From NCBI RefSeq assembly GCF_023635005.1, contig NZ_JAMLJM010000001.1, positions 1 to 64,000 of the forward strand: DNA of 64,000 nucleotides, written 5' to 3'. Positions within the stretch are counted from its first letter, which is position 1, and every line of letters begins with the position of its first letter. The notes under the pieces are model-generated. The model did not search any database and had not been told where the DNA came from. It worked only from the letters and a program-made list of their open reading frames with translations. The DNA is from Flavobacterium luminosum (GTDB taxonomy: Bacteria > Bacteroidota > Bacteroidia > Flavobacteriales > Flavobacteriaceae). The translations under genes were made by a program, and so were the position numbers. Below are positions 26,059 to 35,396 of this stretch, in pieces.

Positions 26059-26673
26059 ATGAATAATATCCTCATACATCCAACTTATTTCCCTTCCATT
26101 AGTCACTTCGTAGCCATGGCACAAGCCAATTCGGTTACATTTGAAATGGAAGATAATTTCCAAAAACAAACCAATCGAAACAGAATGTACATTTATAGTC
26201 CAAATGGTGTACAACTCCTAAATATCCCGATTAAACATTCTAAAGAAGCACATCAGAAAACCAAAGACGTTCGATTGGAAACAGCTTTCGACTGGCAAAA
26301 ACAACATTTTAAATCCTTGGAGGCGGCTTATAGAACATCTCCGTTCTTTGAATATTTCGAAGATGCGATCTCTCCAATTTTTACCAAAAAACACACCTTT
26401 TTAATGGATTTAAATCTAGAAACCATCGAGATTGTGAAAAAGTGTTTGGGAGTAACTTTTGAAGCTCAGAAAACTTCGGAATACTTTCATGAAGTACCCG
26501 GATTGTTAGATTTAAGACTGCTTGCCAATGGTAAAAAAGATACGTCTACTTTTGAGTCGTACACCCAAGTTTTTGAAGAAAAACACGGTTATTTAAACAA
26601 CTTAAGTATATTGGATTTATTATTCAATGAAGGGCGCTATGCCAAAGAGTATTTGTTAGCACAAAGCTTATAA
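26059..26673 (+). CDS. WbqC-family protein
   Basis: A 204-aa cytoplasmic protein of the WbqC-like family. It starts with ILIHPTYFPSISHFVAMAQA and has FQKQTNRNRMYIYSPNG followed by LNIPIKHS and KSLEAAYRTSPFFEYF, the conserved blocks of the family. Family members are found in polysaccharide loci and, in Bacteroidota, next to lepB; biochemical activity is not established. It may be transcribed separately because of the terminator upstream. Confidence 0.85.
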   Translation: MNNILIHPTYFPSISHFVAMAQANSVTFEMEDNFQKQTNRNRMYIYSPNGVQLLNIPIKHSKEAHQKTKDVRLETAFDWQKQHFKSLEAAYRTSPFFEYFEDAISPIFTKKHTFLMDLNLETIEIVKKCLGVTFEAQKTSEYFHEVPGLLDLRLLANGKKDTSTFESYTQVFEEKHGYLNNLSILDLLFNEGRYAKEYLLAQSL

Positions 26674-26704
26674 TCGCTTTCTAAAGAATAGTTAAAGAAC
26701 AATT

Positions 26705-27757
26705 TTATTTAATGGTGACTCTCGCCATAATTGGCATGTGGTCAGACTTAATAAAATCTGAGAAACTCTCAAAACTCTTAACTTTCATTTTTGTGTCTGC
26801 GAAAATATAATCGATACGAGCGGGATAATGCTTAAAATTATACGTTTTCCCAAAACCTATCCCCGCCTCCTCGAAAGAATCCTGCATATTACCTTTAATC
26901 ACACGATAAACATACGAAAAGGCACTGTTATTCATATCCCCACAAACCATCATCGGGTATTTGCAGTCTTTTTTATGCTCCATGATAATTTCGGCTTGTT
27001 GTTGTTGCTTGGTAAAACCATCACTGATTCGCTTTACAATGAGCTTCGAATCTTTGCTTTTAATACTATCGACATTATAGCTTAAATCCTTAACATCAGG
27101 AGATATTTTTAAGGATTCCAAATGAATGTTATAAAAACGAACAATGTCCTTGCCGATTTTCACATCTGCAAAAGTGGCATTGTTATTAGATTTTGGAAAA
27201 TCAATCTTCCCTTCATCTACGATTGGAAACTTAGAAAAAATGGCATTACCGGTTTTAATTTTATCCCCTGACATAAAAATAGAACGATAGGGATAAATCT
27301 TCAAATCAATTTTAGCAGAAGCCGAAGTAGAATACTCTTGAATACACAAAACATCGGGATTCTTTTCGTTGACAAACTCTAAAATATCCTCTGCTACATT
27401 TTCCTTCGGAATCCAATTAAAAAGATTCATCAAACGAACATTATAACTCATCACTAAAAAATCTTTATCGGAAGTTGGCAGTTCTTTGCCAGAAAACTTA
27501 TAGTATTTATTAATGAAGGTAATTCCTAAAATGAGAACCAAGCCTGAAAGAGCCAATTGTCTTTTGATTTGTACCAACCAATAAAGAAAAAAAAGTACAT
27601 TGACTATTATAAAAAAAGGCAGAAATAAAGTCAATACCGACAAGAATGGAAACCATTTTGGCGCCAGAAAGGGTAGCAAATAGGCAACAAACGTTAGTAC
27701 AGTTACCACTGCATTAAAAAAAAATATTATTTTATTAAACCAAGACAGTTTTTTCAT
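26705..27757 (-). CDS. membrane-anchored endonuclease/exonuclease/phosphatase family protein
   Basis: A 350-aa protein with three hydrophobic helices in residues 10-95 (the last LVLILGITFIN), then an EEP-fold hydrolase domain. Catalytic motifs are present: VMSYNVRLMNLF (Asn), LCIQEYS (metal-binding Glu), FYNIHLES (His), MVCGDMNNSAFSYVY (Asp/Asn) and SDHMPIMARVTI (terminal Asp-His pair). It would cleave a phosphodiester or phosphomonoester outside or at the membrane; the substrate is unknown. It lies 56 nt downstream of the rhomboid pair on the same strand. Confidence 0.9.
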   Translation of the reverse strand: MKKLSWFNKIIFFFNAVVTVLTFVAYLLPFLAPKWFPFLSVLTLFLPFFIIVNVLFFLYWLVQIKRQLALSGLVLILGITFINKYYKFSGKELPTSDKDFLVMSYNVRLMNLFNWIPKENVAEDILEFVNEKNPDVLCIQEYSTSASAKIDLKIYPYRSIFMSGDKIKTGNAIFSKFPIVDEGKIDFPKSNNNATFADVKIGKDIVRFYNIHLESLKISPDVKDLSYNVDSIKSKDSKLIVKRISDGFTKQQQQAEIIMEHKKDCKYPMMVCGDMNNSAFSYVYRVIKGNMQDSFEEAGIGFGKTYNFKHYPARIDYIFADTKMKVKSFESFSDFIKSDHMPIMARVTIK

Positions 27758-27813
27758 ACGACATGCTCTTTCTAAAAATGGATACCCACATAACTTTTAT
27801 ACTGAAAACACCC

Positions 27814-28698
27814 TTATTTTCCAGCTTTAAACAAGAACTCTTTCTCTTCTTTCGTTAGACTATCATAACCAGACTGACTGATTTTATCTAATATTTCGTC
27901 TATTTGTTGTTGTGTTTTATCTTTTGTTACAATACGACTGCCTGAAGGTTGTGATTTTGGTTTTACATTGCGATGTACTTTCTTGAAAGGTGTTGTTTTT
28001 TTCTTTGAAAATAAGCTCATCAAAGTATCCAAAAAGCTATTCAAACCTGACGTTAAATCGATTCCTGACTTAAGAAACTGAATGTAAACAAAACCAAACA
28101 ATGCACCACCTAAGTGTGCTATGTGTCCGCCGGTGTTATCAAAAGGCAACTGAATAACATCCAAAATCAAGAACACAAGAGCCACATGCCACAGTTTTAC
28201 GTTTCCGAAAAACAACAAACGTAAATTATAATCCGGTTGATATACTGTAGTTGCCACTAAAATAGCCATTACAGAAGCCGAAGCACCAATAAGTGCAGTA
28301 CTTTGTCCTTGCAAAGAAGGAATTGATTGATAACCTAACAAAAACAAAAGACCTCCAAAAAGACCACCCAAAAAGTAGAGTCCAAACAACTGTTTTTGAG
28401 TAAAAAAAGTGGTGAACAATCTTCCGGAAAAATGGAGCATCATCATATTAAAAATTAAATGAAGGACACTGTTATGAAAAAAAGAATAAGAAACTAAAGT
28501 CCATGGCTTTAAAACAAATAGGCTCCATAAACTGGGTACAGCGACGTAATCTTTATAATCAAAAGGTATATTTACTAGATACAATACAACAGCAATAAGA
28601 GAAGGAACAATAAAAAGAAAACTATTCCAAAAAATTAACTTAGTAGCCATATCGCCTACTTTGTACTGCTGCTTTAAATCCTGAAATATACTACTCAT
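27814..28698 (-). CDS. rhomboid-family intramembrane serine protease (second of a tandem pair)
   Basis: A 294-aa membrane protease. The six-helix rhomboid core includes LIFNMMMLHFSGRLF (conserved Asn), LIGASASVMAILV with the nucleophile serine in G-A-S-A-S, and GGHIAHLGGALFGFVYI with the catalytic histidine. A C-terminal cytoplasmic tail of about 75 basic residues (KKKTTPFKKVHRNVKPKSQP) ends in LTKEEKEFLFKAGK, a helix seen in Bacteroidota rhomboids. The active-site context is G-A-S-A rather than the more usual G-x-S-G. It lies 46 nt after the other rhomboid gene. Confidence 0.92.
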   Translation of the reverse strand: MSSIFQDLKQQYKVGDMATKLIFWNSFLFIVPSLIAVVLYLVNIPFDYKDYVAVPSLWSLFVLKPWTLVSYSFFHNSVLHLIFNMMMLHFSGRLFTTFFTQKQLFGLYFLGGLFGGLLFLLGYQSIPSLQGQSTALIGASASVMAILVATTVYQPDYNLRLLFFGNVKLWHVALVFLILDVIQLPFDNTGGHIAHLGGALFGFVYIQFLKSGIDLTSGLNSFLDTLMSLFSKKKTTPFKKVHRNVKPKSQPSGSRIVTKDKTQQQIDEILDKISQSGYDSLTKEEKEFLFKAGK

Positions 28699-28744
28699 TG
28701 TTATTTAATTTTCGATATTTAAACAATACCCTCACTCCTATTTA

Positions 28745-29557
28745 TTAGTTCCAACGGCGATCGTTAAAAGAATTTTTCTTCCAATACCACATCATCAAAA
28801 ACCCTACCAATCCGCCTCCTATGTGCGCAAAGTGAGCTATTCCAGTTCCTCCTCCAAAAATTGAATTCCCTTTCAATCCTAAAAATAAATCTATTAATAA
28901 TAATCCTGGTACAAAATATTTCGCTTTAATTGGAATAGGAATAAACATTAAAGCCAATTCTGCATTTGGAAACATAAAAGCAAAAGCAACCAACAAACCA
29001 TAAATAGCTCCTGAAGCACCGACCATTTTATAATCCAACTTAATCGCAGAATCAAATAACGCTTTTAAATTATCATAATTGACCTTACTCCAAGAATCGG
29101 TTTGTTCTAAAATAGGTTTCACTGCATTTTCAAACAAATCGCCTCGATACATGGTTCCATCACTAAATTGAACATTTAACACTTGATGCAATGTCTCTTG
29201 CGATAAACCTAGATCTGATGCCATTTGCAATCCTTGTTGTAATTCATAGTAATTAATTCCCAATTGCAATAAAGCAGCTCCTAATCCACAAGAAATATAA
29301 AAAAACAAGAATTTTGTTCCACCCCAAAAATGTTCCAAAGACGATCCAAAAGAATACAACGCAAACATATTGAAGAATATGTGAGCCGGACCACCATGCA
29401 TGAACATATGGGTAATAATTTGCCAAATTCTGAAATTATCACTTTGAGGATTATGCAACGCTAAAAGTTCTGTAGCCTGAGGAACAGCAAGCGATCCTAC
29501 AAAGAAAAGAATATTAATAATCAGTAACTGTTTTACAGTTGGAGTTATAGGCATCAT
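28745..29557 (-). CDS. rhomboid-family intramembrane serine protease (first of a tandem pair)
   Basis: A 270-aa membrane protease with GGPAHIFFNMFALYSFG, the nucleophile loop GASGAIYGLLVAFAFM (Ser in G-A-S-G) and AHFAHIGGGLVGFLMMW with the catalytic histidine. A polar loop of about 75 residues is inserted between helices 3 and 4 (residues about 100-175), longer than in GlpG. Its ATG overlaps the mutL stop codon (ATGA), so it is translationally coupled to the mismatch-repair gene; the link is positional and no functional tie is known. Confidence 0.93.
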   Translation of the reverse strand: MMPITPTVKQLLIINILFFVGSLAVPQATELLALHNPQSDNFRIWQIITHMFMHGGPAHIFFNMFALYSFGSSLEHFWGGTKFLFFYISCGLGAALLQLGINYYELQQGLQMASDLGLSQETLHQVLNVQFSDGTMYRGDLFENAVKPILEQTDSWSKVNYDNLKALFDSAIKLDYKMVGASGAIYGLLVAFAFMFPNAELALMFIPIPIKAKYFVPGLLLIDLFLGLKGNSIFGGGTGIAHFAHIGGGLVGFLMMWYWKKNSFNDRRWN

Positions 29558-31410
29558 ACGCTAAATTTTTTATCTATATCTTCTATACTTAAAGTAATAA
29601 AAGTAGGTTTTTGGAATGGAGAAACCGAGTTTTCCTTACATCCAAATAAGTTATTTACTAAATTTTCTTGCTCCTTCTCAGTCAAATAAGTTCCCGTTTT
29701 GACCGCTAAACTCTTAGCCATAGATTTTGCCATACTATCCATTTGACTAAAGCTACTCTCTGGAATTTCATCCTGCAAATCGGCCACCAATTGCTCTAGA
29801 ACAATAGAGGCCTCACTTTCCGAAATAGTAACTGGAAGTCCTGAAATCACAAGAGAATCCGAATTTATTTCATCGAAAACAAATCCCGTGTTTTCCAAAG
29901 AAGGAATCAGTTCAAGTAACAAAGCCATTTCATTTCCAGAAAAATACAAAGTCAATGGAAACAACAATTGCTGGCTATTGGCCTGATGTACGGTAATATT
30001 GGTTAGAAACTGCTCGTACAACACACGTTGATGAGCCCGTTGCTGATCGATAATCAGCATTCCAGATTTAATGGGACTAACAATATATTTTTTGTGTATT
30101 TGATACGTTACCGTTTTGGGTTGTTCTACCTCAGCATCGGTAAACAAAGAACTAGTCACTACATCAGATTCGAACTGCATTTCCTGAGATTCGAAGGTAT
30201 CTTTTAAACCGACATACAAACTTTCCCAATGAGGTTGTGCTTCTTTCCTTGGTTGAAAAGAGAAATTACTCCCCGAAGTTTTAGCATCGGATTTTTTTTC
30301 CTCCGCAAAAGGATTAAAAGTACTATCTATCTGAATAGTAGGGTAAGTTGCTTCTTTACCTTTGAAATCATAAGGTGTATCTAATGTAGCATCGCGATCA
30401 AAATCTAATACAGGAGCCACATTAAACTGTCCTAGACTATGTTTTACAGTCGAACGCAAAATCGCATACAAAGCCTGTTCATCATCAAATTTGATCTCCG
30501 TTTTTGTAGGATGAATATTGATATCGATAGTATGCGGTGGAACATTTAGATATAAAAAATAACTAGGTTGCGTTCCCTCTTTTAACAAACCTTCGTAGGC
30601 CGAAAGGATGGCATGATGCAAATAACCACTCTTAATAAATCGGTCATTCACAAAAAAGAACTGTTCGCCTCGATTTTTTTTGGCAAATTCTGGTTTTCCT
30701 ATAAATCCATCAATGGTAACAATCTCAGTATTTTCTTTAACAGGCACCAGCTTTTCATTGGTTTTACCTGAGAAAATATTCACGATACGTTGACGCAAAT
30801 TCGATTGAGGCAAATTAAACAACTCACTTCCATTGTGATACAACGTAAAGTGAATGTTCGCGTGAGCCATTGCTACTTTCTGAAATTCATCGATAATATG
30901 CTTAAGTTCTACAGTATCCGATTTTAAGAAATTACGACGGGCCGGAATATTAAAAAAAAGATTTTTTACCGCAAATGAAGTTCCTTTGGGCAAAACCGCA
31001 GGCTCTTGCTGTGTAAATTTACTTCCTTCAATAATAATATGCGTTCCTAATTCTTCTTGGTCTTGCTTGGTTTTCAATTCCACGTGAGCAATAGCAGCAA
31101 TAGATGCTAAAGCTTCTCCACGAAACCCTTTAGTATGTAAATCGAATAAATCTTCTGCCTTTCGAATCTTTGATGTAGCATGACGCTCAAAACACAAGCG
31201 CGCATCGGTCACACTCATCCCCTTACCGTTATCAATAACCTGAATCAAGGTTTTTCCGGCATCCTTACAGATCAACTTAATATCCGTAGCTCCGGCGTCA
31301 ATGGCGTTTTCCATTAACTCTTTTACAACAGAAGCGGGTCGCTGAACGACTTCTCCGGCAGCAATTTGGTTAGCTACGTGATCAGGAAGTAATTGTATTA
31401 TGCTTGACAT
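29554..31410 (-). CDS. mutL: DNA mismatch repair protein MutL
   Basis: A 618-aa GHKL ATPase of mismatch repair. The N-terminal domain shows AAGEVVQRPASVVKELMENA (ATP-binding Glu/Asn), DNGKGM, TKGFRGEALASIA and FFNIPARRNFLKS. A linker of about 100 residues with low complexity precedes the C-terminal dimerisation domain. The endonuclease motif DQHAAHERxxxE of nicking MutLs appears here as DQQRAHQRVLYEQ, with the metal-binding His/Glu pattern altered, while the end FGCKENSVSPFQKP resembles the conserved G-C-x-x-S region. Nicking activity is therefore uncertain. First gene of a mutL-rhomboid-rhomboid operon. Confidence 0.95.
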   Translation of the reverse strand: MSSIIQLLPDHVANQIAAGEVVQRPASVVKELMENAIDAGATDIKLICKDAGKTLIQVIDNGKGMSVTDARLCFERHATSKIRKAEDLFDLHTKGFRGEALASIAAIAHVELKTKQDQEELGTHIIIEGSKFTQQEPAVLPKGTSFAVKNLFFNIPARRNFLKSDTVELKHIIDEFQKVAMAHANIHFTLYHNGSELFNLPQSNLRQRIVNIFSGKTNEKLVPVKENTEIVTIDGFIGKPEFAKKNRGEQFFFVNDRFIKSGYLHHAILSAYEGLLKEGTQPSYFLYLNVPPHTIDINIHPTKTEIKFDDEQALYAILRSTVKHSLGQFNVAPVLDFDRDATLDTPYDFKGKEATYPTIQIDSTFNPFAEEKKSDAKTSGSNFSFQPRKEAQPHWESLYVGLKDTFESQEMQFESDVVTSSLFTDAEVEQPKTVTYQIHKKYIVSPIKSGMLIIDQQRAHQRVLYEQFLTNITVHQANSQQLLFPLTLYFSGNEMALLLELIPSLENTGFVFDEINSDSLVISGLPVTISESEASIVLEQLVADLQDEIPESSFSQMDSMAKSMAKSLAVKTGTYLTEKEQENLVNNLFGCKENSVSPFQKPTFITLSIEDIDKKFSV

Positions 31411-31531
31411 TGAATTAGTTTAGAGTTTTCTAGTTTCTAGATTCTGACAGAAGAATCGAACGTCAAAAATAAGGAAAAGCAACGGGTTTTTATAGCCAAT
31501 AAATTCTTAATTATTGACAATTCTGAACAAT

Positions 31532-32377
31532 TTACTGAATAAACAAAAACTCATAGATATTTTGGTAGAGCGCTTCATTGTGCATGCTATGCCCTAGTCC
31601 TTTAGTCTCAATATATTGCGCATCTTTCCAAGCCTGAGCTATTTTCAAACCTTCTTTAACCGAAACAACGTCATCATCGACATCATGAGCAATTAATCCT
31701 TTGACTTTAAGATGTGACGCAAATTTTTGTCCTGAAAAATCTTCTAATTGTTGCTGGAAAAATTCTATATATCTGGCTTCTAAATCAGCCACTATAGCAT
31801 TACTTAAATCGAGAATTCTCGCAAAATTCTTAATTAGAATAGTAAAATCACTTGGAGCTCCCAGAATCACCATTTTTTGAATGCTATTATTGGGATACAA
31901 ATACTGATAATACAAACACGTCTTCCCTCCAATTGAATGACCGATAAGGTATTGAGGCTGGTATTTTTCTACGGTTTTATGAATAAATTGTGCATACTGC
32001 GGAATACTAAAAATCTTTCCACCTGATAAACCATGAGCTGGAGCATCTAAGGCTACTATGGTACTCCCGGAACGTTGAAGAAACGGCAATAAATTTTCCC
32101 ATCGAGAAGCATTACTTTCCCAACCGTGTACCAATAAAACCGTATTTTCGTTTCCTTCCCATACATAGACTTGAAAATGCGTTTCTTCCTCTGTAAAAGT
32201 CTCCGTAAAAGTATTTTTCAAAACTTTAGGCAACTTATCTTTGGATAATTTCCCTTCTCGAGGCTCACTAAAGAAACGATACGCCAGATAAGAAGCTCTT
32301 TTATGAGACAAAAAAGCGATGAGCTTGATATACCAAGCGATGGATTTAACCAATATGAAATAGGTAATTTTACGCAT
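31532..32377 (-). CDS. alpha/beta hydrolase
   Basis: A 281-aa alpha/beta-hydrolase. LLVHGWESNASRW gives the oxyanion-hole HG motif, YLIGHSIGGKTCLYY the nucleophile elbow (G-H-S-I-G), IAHDVDDDVVSV the acid region, and KGLGHSMHNE the catalytic histidine. An N-terminal hydrophobic helix (residues 1-25) may anchor it to the membrane. The substrate is unknown. It follows the coiled-coil protein gene on the same strand but a terminator lies between them. Confidence 0.88.
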   Translation of the reverse strand: MRKITYFILVKSIAWYIKLIAFLSHKRASYLAYRFFSEPREGKLSKDKLPKVLKNTFTETFTEEETHFQVYVWEGNENTVLLVHGWESNASRWENLLPFLQRSGSTIVALDAPAHGLSGGKIFSIPQYAQFIHKTVEKYQPQYLIGHSIGGKTCLYYQYLYPNNSIQKMVILGAPSDFTILIKNFARILDLSNAIVADLEARYIEFFQQQLEDFSGQKFASHLKVKGLIAHDVDDDVVSVKEGLKIAQAWKDAQYIETKGLGHSMHNEALYQNIYEFLFIQ

Positions 32378-32382
32378 AAAAA

Positions 32383-32404
32383 AATCCCGAAGTTACTCGG
32401 GATT
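32383..32404 (-). terminator. intrinsic terminator after the coiled-coil gene
   Basis: On the minus strand AATCCCGA (32404-32397) pairs with TCGGGATT (32390-32383), followed by a T-run. It lies 8 nt after the stop codon of the 32412-33188 gene and overlaps the start region of the hydrolase gene only marginally. Confidence 0.8.
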
Positions 32405-32411
32405 AAGTTAA

Positions 32412-33188
32412 TTAAATATTTGCAAATAATTGCTCCATTTTTTCTCTTTCTTCATCTGCTAAAGCAGCATCTACTAAAATTCTTCCGCTGTGCTCATCAG
32501 TGATAATCTTTTTACGAGAGGCAATTTCCATTTGAGTTTGTGGTGGAATGGTAAAGAATGAACCAGCCGAAGCACCACGCTCAATCGAAACAACCGCTAA
32601 ACCGTTACGAACACTTGAACGAATTCTTTTATAAGCATTTAATAAACGCTCTTCAATTTGCGCTTGGAATTCTTCAGATTTTTGAGTCAAGAATTTTTCT
32701 TCTTTCTCAGTTTCCGCCATAATAGCGTCTAATTCTGATTTTTTATGCTTCAAGTGAGTAGATTTTGCTTCTAATCTTTCTTTAGATTGAGTAATAGCTT
32801 CTTTTTTGTGTTCAATAGAAGCCTTCATCTCACGGATATGTTTTTCCGCTAATTGAATTTCTAATTCTTGGAACTCTATTTCTTTTGTTAAAGAGTTAAA
32901 TTCACGATTGTTACGAACTTCTTTTTGTTGCGCCGTGTATTTCTTAATCGCTTCTTTATGCTCATCAATAGCACTTTTCTTTACTTTGATTTGCTCTTCG
33001 ATACTTTCCATGTCCGTTTTAAGTTTTTCTAAACGAGTGCTTAACCCAGCAACTTCATCTTCTAAATCTTCCACTTCTAGAGGTAATTCCCCTCTTACGT
33101 TTCTAATTTCGTCGATTCTTGAATCTATTAATTGTAAATCATACAACGCTCTTAACTTCTCTTCAACGTTCAATTCTTTTGTTGCCAT
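32412..33188 (-). CDS. CT398/zf-RING_7-type coiled-coil protein lacking all zinc-ribbon cysteines
   Basis: A 258-aa protein whose residues 10-190 form a long antiparallel coiled coil (LQLIDSRIDEIRNVRGELPL, QQKEVRNNREFNSLTKEIEF). The remaining C-terminal region aligns by position with the C4 zinc ribbon of the family: FFTIPPQTQMEI corresponds to the conserved lPPq segment and EHSGRILV to the CpsCgRiLy segment. The protein contains no cysteine at all, so it cannot form that zinc site. The family is nucleic-acid associated in some bacteria, with no firm role. It shares a short spacer with the Nif3 gene, a common pairing. Confidence 0.88.
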   Translation of the reverse strand: MATKELNVEEKLRALYDLQLIDSRIDEIRNVRGELPLEVEDLEDEVAGLSTRLEKLKTDMESIEEQIKVKKSAIDEHKEAIKKYTAQQKEVRNNREFNSLTKEIEFQELEIQLAEKHIREMKASIEHKKEAITQSKERLEAKSTHLKHKKSELDAIMAETEKEEKFLTQKSEEFQAQIEERLLNAYKRIRSSVRNGLAVVSIERGASAGSFFTIPPQTQMEIASRKKIITDEHSGRILVDAALADEEREKMEQLFANI

Positions 33189-33191
33189 ATT

Positions 33192-34286
33192 TTATAAGTA
33201 CTTAACTGGATTTGTATTTATTTGTGATAAAACGATTGCAAAATTAGGAATTTTTTTCGTAAGATAATCAACTATATAGTTTTTTGTAAATCTTTCGCTT
33301 TCGAAATGACCAATATCCGCTAAGACAATTCTGTTTTCTGCTTCATAAAAATTATGATATTTCAAGTCGGCTGTCAAGAAAACATCAGCTCCTGCCTGAA
33401 TAGCATTGGAAATAGCAAAACTTCCTGAACCTCCAAGTACGGCGACTTTGCGAATAGGATTTTCTAAAAATTCCGTATGACGAATACCGCCACAATCTAA
33501 TTTTTGTTTCACCATTTGGAGGAACTCCAATTCGTTCATTTCTTGAGGTAAATCGCCAATCATTCCTAAACCAATATTTTGATGGGTGTTTTGAAGCGCA
33601 TAAATTTCATAAGCCACTTCTTCGTAAACATGGTGTTTAAAAAGGGCTTTTAGAATTTTACTTTGCAAGTATTTTTCAAAGGTCACCTCAATCTTTATCT
33701 CTTCTCCTTCAACAAACTCGAAACGTTCTCCAATTTGTGGATGACTATTTTCATTACCTAAATAAGTCCCAATTCCTTTGGAATTAAAACTACAATCCTC
33801 ATAGTTACCAATTTTTCCGGCCCCAGCATCAAACAAGGCATTGCGTAATTCTTGAAAATTTTCAGGAATTGTGTAAGTTACTAACTTATAAATAAAATTG
33901 GATTTTGGTATTAAAATCTTAGTATTGGTCAATCCTAAGGCATCACAAAATATTTTGTTGACCCCTTGCTGATGATTATCCAAAGCCGTATGCACCGCAT
34001 AAATAGCAATGTCATTTTTGATGGCTTTCAATACGGAACGCTCTACATAATTCTTTCCCGTAATTTTTTTTATCCCCGAAAACAAGATAGGATGAAAACA
34101 AACTACCAAATTGCATTGTTTTTCAATTGCCTCATCAATTACCGACTCCAAAGCGTCATGACAGACCAATACTCCTGTAGCTTCGACTTCCGAATTTCCA
34201 ACTAATAAACCTACATTATCAAAATCTTCGGCATAGGCCAAGGGAGCCATTTCTTCTAATATCGAAAGAATTTCTTTAATTTTCAT
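33192..34286 (-). CDS. Nif3-like dinuclear metal centre hexameric protein
   Basis: A 364-aa protein of the Nif3/GTP cyclohydrolase 1 type 2 family. From ATG 34286 it reads MKIKEILSILEEMAPLAYAE then DFDNVGLLVG, the exact family N terminus; the in-frame ATG at 34307 is less likely. Metal ligands are seen in CFHPILFSGIKK, VHTALDNHQQGVN and, near the end, LADIGHFESERF (His/Glu). A PII-like insert (about 125-230) makes it the long form. Precise function is unsettled. The stop codon lies 3 nt before the coiled-coil gene. Confidence 0.93.
   Translation of the reverse strand: MKIKEILSILEEMAPLAYAEDFDNVGLLVGNSEVEATGVLVCHDALESVIDEAIEKQCNLVVCFHPILFSGIKKITGKNYVERSVLKAIKNDIAIYAVHTALDNHQQGVNKIFCDALGLTNTKILIPKSNFIYKLVTYTIPENFQELRNALFDAGAGKIGNYEDCSFNSKGIGTYLGNENSHPQIGERFEFVEGEEIKIEVTFEKYLQSKILKALFKHHVYEEVAYEIYALQNTHQNIGLGMIGDLPQEMNELEFLQMVKQKLDCGGIRHTEFLENPIRKVAVLGGSGSFAISNAIQAGADVFLTADLKYHNFYEAENRIVLADIGHFESERFTKNYIVDYLTKKIPNFAIVLSQINTNPVKYL
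33238..33271 (-). promoter_or_regulatory. promoter for the coiled-coil gene (TTG-N22-TAATTTTGC)
   Basis: On the minus strand TTG (33271-33269) and TAATTTTGC (33246-33238) are spaced 22 nt apart, fitting the Bacteroidota consensus. The site lies inside the 3' end of the Nif3 gene and 50 nt before the downstream ATG, so that gene can be transcribed on its own. Confidence 0.6.
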
Positions 34287-34364
34287 AGCATTATTTTGAA
34301 TTAACAAAGTAACGAATAAACCTCACAACTTTAATATAAAGATAAAAAATCCTACTTTCGTAAC

Positions 34365-35396
34365 ATGATTTTATTACGAAAAATACTGTTCCCATTTGCT
34401 GTGTTATATGATTTTATTACTAGCGTTCGTAATTTTTTATACGACAAAGGTTTTTTAAAATCCTATTCCTTTTCTGTTCCAACCATTGTTGTTGGAAATT
34501 TAAGTGTAGGAGGTACAGGAAAAACACCACAAATAGAATACCTCATTCGATTACTTTCTAATCAATACCGCATCGCATCACTGAGTCGCGGCTACAAACG
34601 AAATAGCAAAGGTTTTGTCTTAGCCGACAATACAACAACTCCAGAAATACTAGGCGACGAACCGTATCAGTTTTACCGTAAATTCCCGAATATTCAAGTA
34701 GCTGTGGATGCGCAACGGAAAAACGGAATAGAGCAACTGCTTTCTCAACAAGAAAAACCAGAGGTAATTTTGTTAGATGATGCTTTTCAACACAGAAAAG
34801 TAAAAGCCGGTTTGTACATCCTTCTAACCGCCTATGATGATTTATTCTGTGATGATTATATTCTACCCACAGGAAATTTAAGAGAAAGTCGTTCTGGAAG
34901 TCATCGCGCCGACATTATCATAGTCACTAAATGTCCACCAAACATTTCGGAAGCAAAACAAGAAGAAATTCGAAAAAAAATTAACCATTGGGTAAAATCA
35001 GAAACTCCAATATTCTTTACCTTTATAGAATATGACGATTATTGCTATTCCGAAACAGAAAAGATTTCGTTTTCTGATTTCCAAATTGTTGATAAGTTAA
35101 TTGTTGCAGGCATTGCAAAACCTGAACCTTTTTTCAGATATTTGCAGGCTGCCAAAAAATCAACGATGGTTTTTCCTGACCATCACGAGTTTTCGGAAAA
35201 AGATATCGCATTGATTTTAGAAACAGCAAACGGAAAAAAAATTGTTACAACCGAAAAAGATTTTGTGCGTTTAAAAGGCAAATTACCTTCAGAACAATTA
35301 TATTATCTACCCATAAAATCATCGTTTGTAACCAGTAGTAACCAATTTGACAAAAAGATTTTAGAGTATGTGGGAACAAGTACAGGAAACTGTTGA
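34365..35396 (+). CDS. lpxK: tetraacyldisaccharide 4'-kinase
   Basis: A 343-aa inner-membrane enzyme that phosphorylates the 4' position of lipid A precursor. An N-terminal hydrophobic stretch (MILLRKILFPFAVLYDFITS) anchors it; the P-loop is VGNLSVGGTGKTPQIEYL (about 46-63), followed by ASLSRGYKR and VILLDDAFQHRKV (catalytic and Walker B acidic residues). FFTFIEYDDYCY and TTEKDFVRLK near the C terminus are typical. It overlaps the next gene by 29 nt, indicating coupling. Confidence 0.95.
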   Translation: MILLRKILFPFAVLYDFITSVRNFLYDKGFLKSYSFSVPTIVVGNLSVGGTGKTPQIEYLIRLLSNQYRIASLSRGYKRNSKGFVLADNTTTPEILGDEPYQFYRKFPNIQVAVDAQRKNGIEQLLSQQEKPEVILLDDAFQHRKVKAGLYILLTAYDDLFCDDYILPTGNLRESRSGSHRADIIIVTKCPPNISEAKQEEIRKKINHWVKSETPIFFTFIEYDDYCYSETEKISFSDFQIVDKLIVAGIAKPEPFFRYLQAAKKSTMVFPDHHEFSEKDIALILETANGKKIVTTEKDFVRLKGKLPSEQLYYLPIKSSFVTSSNQFDKKILEYVGTSTGNC

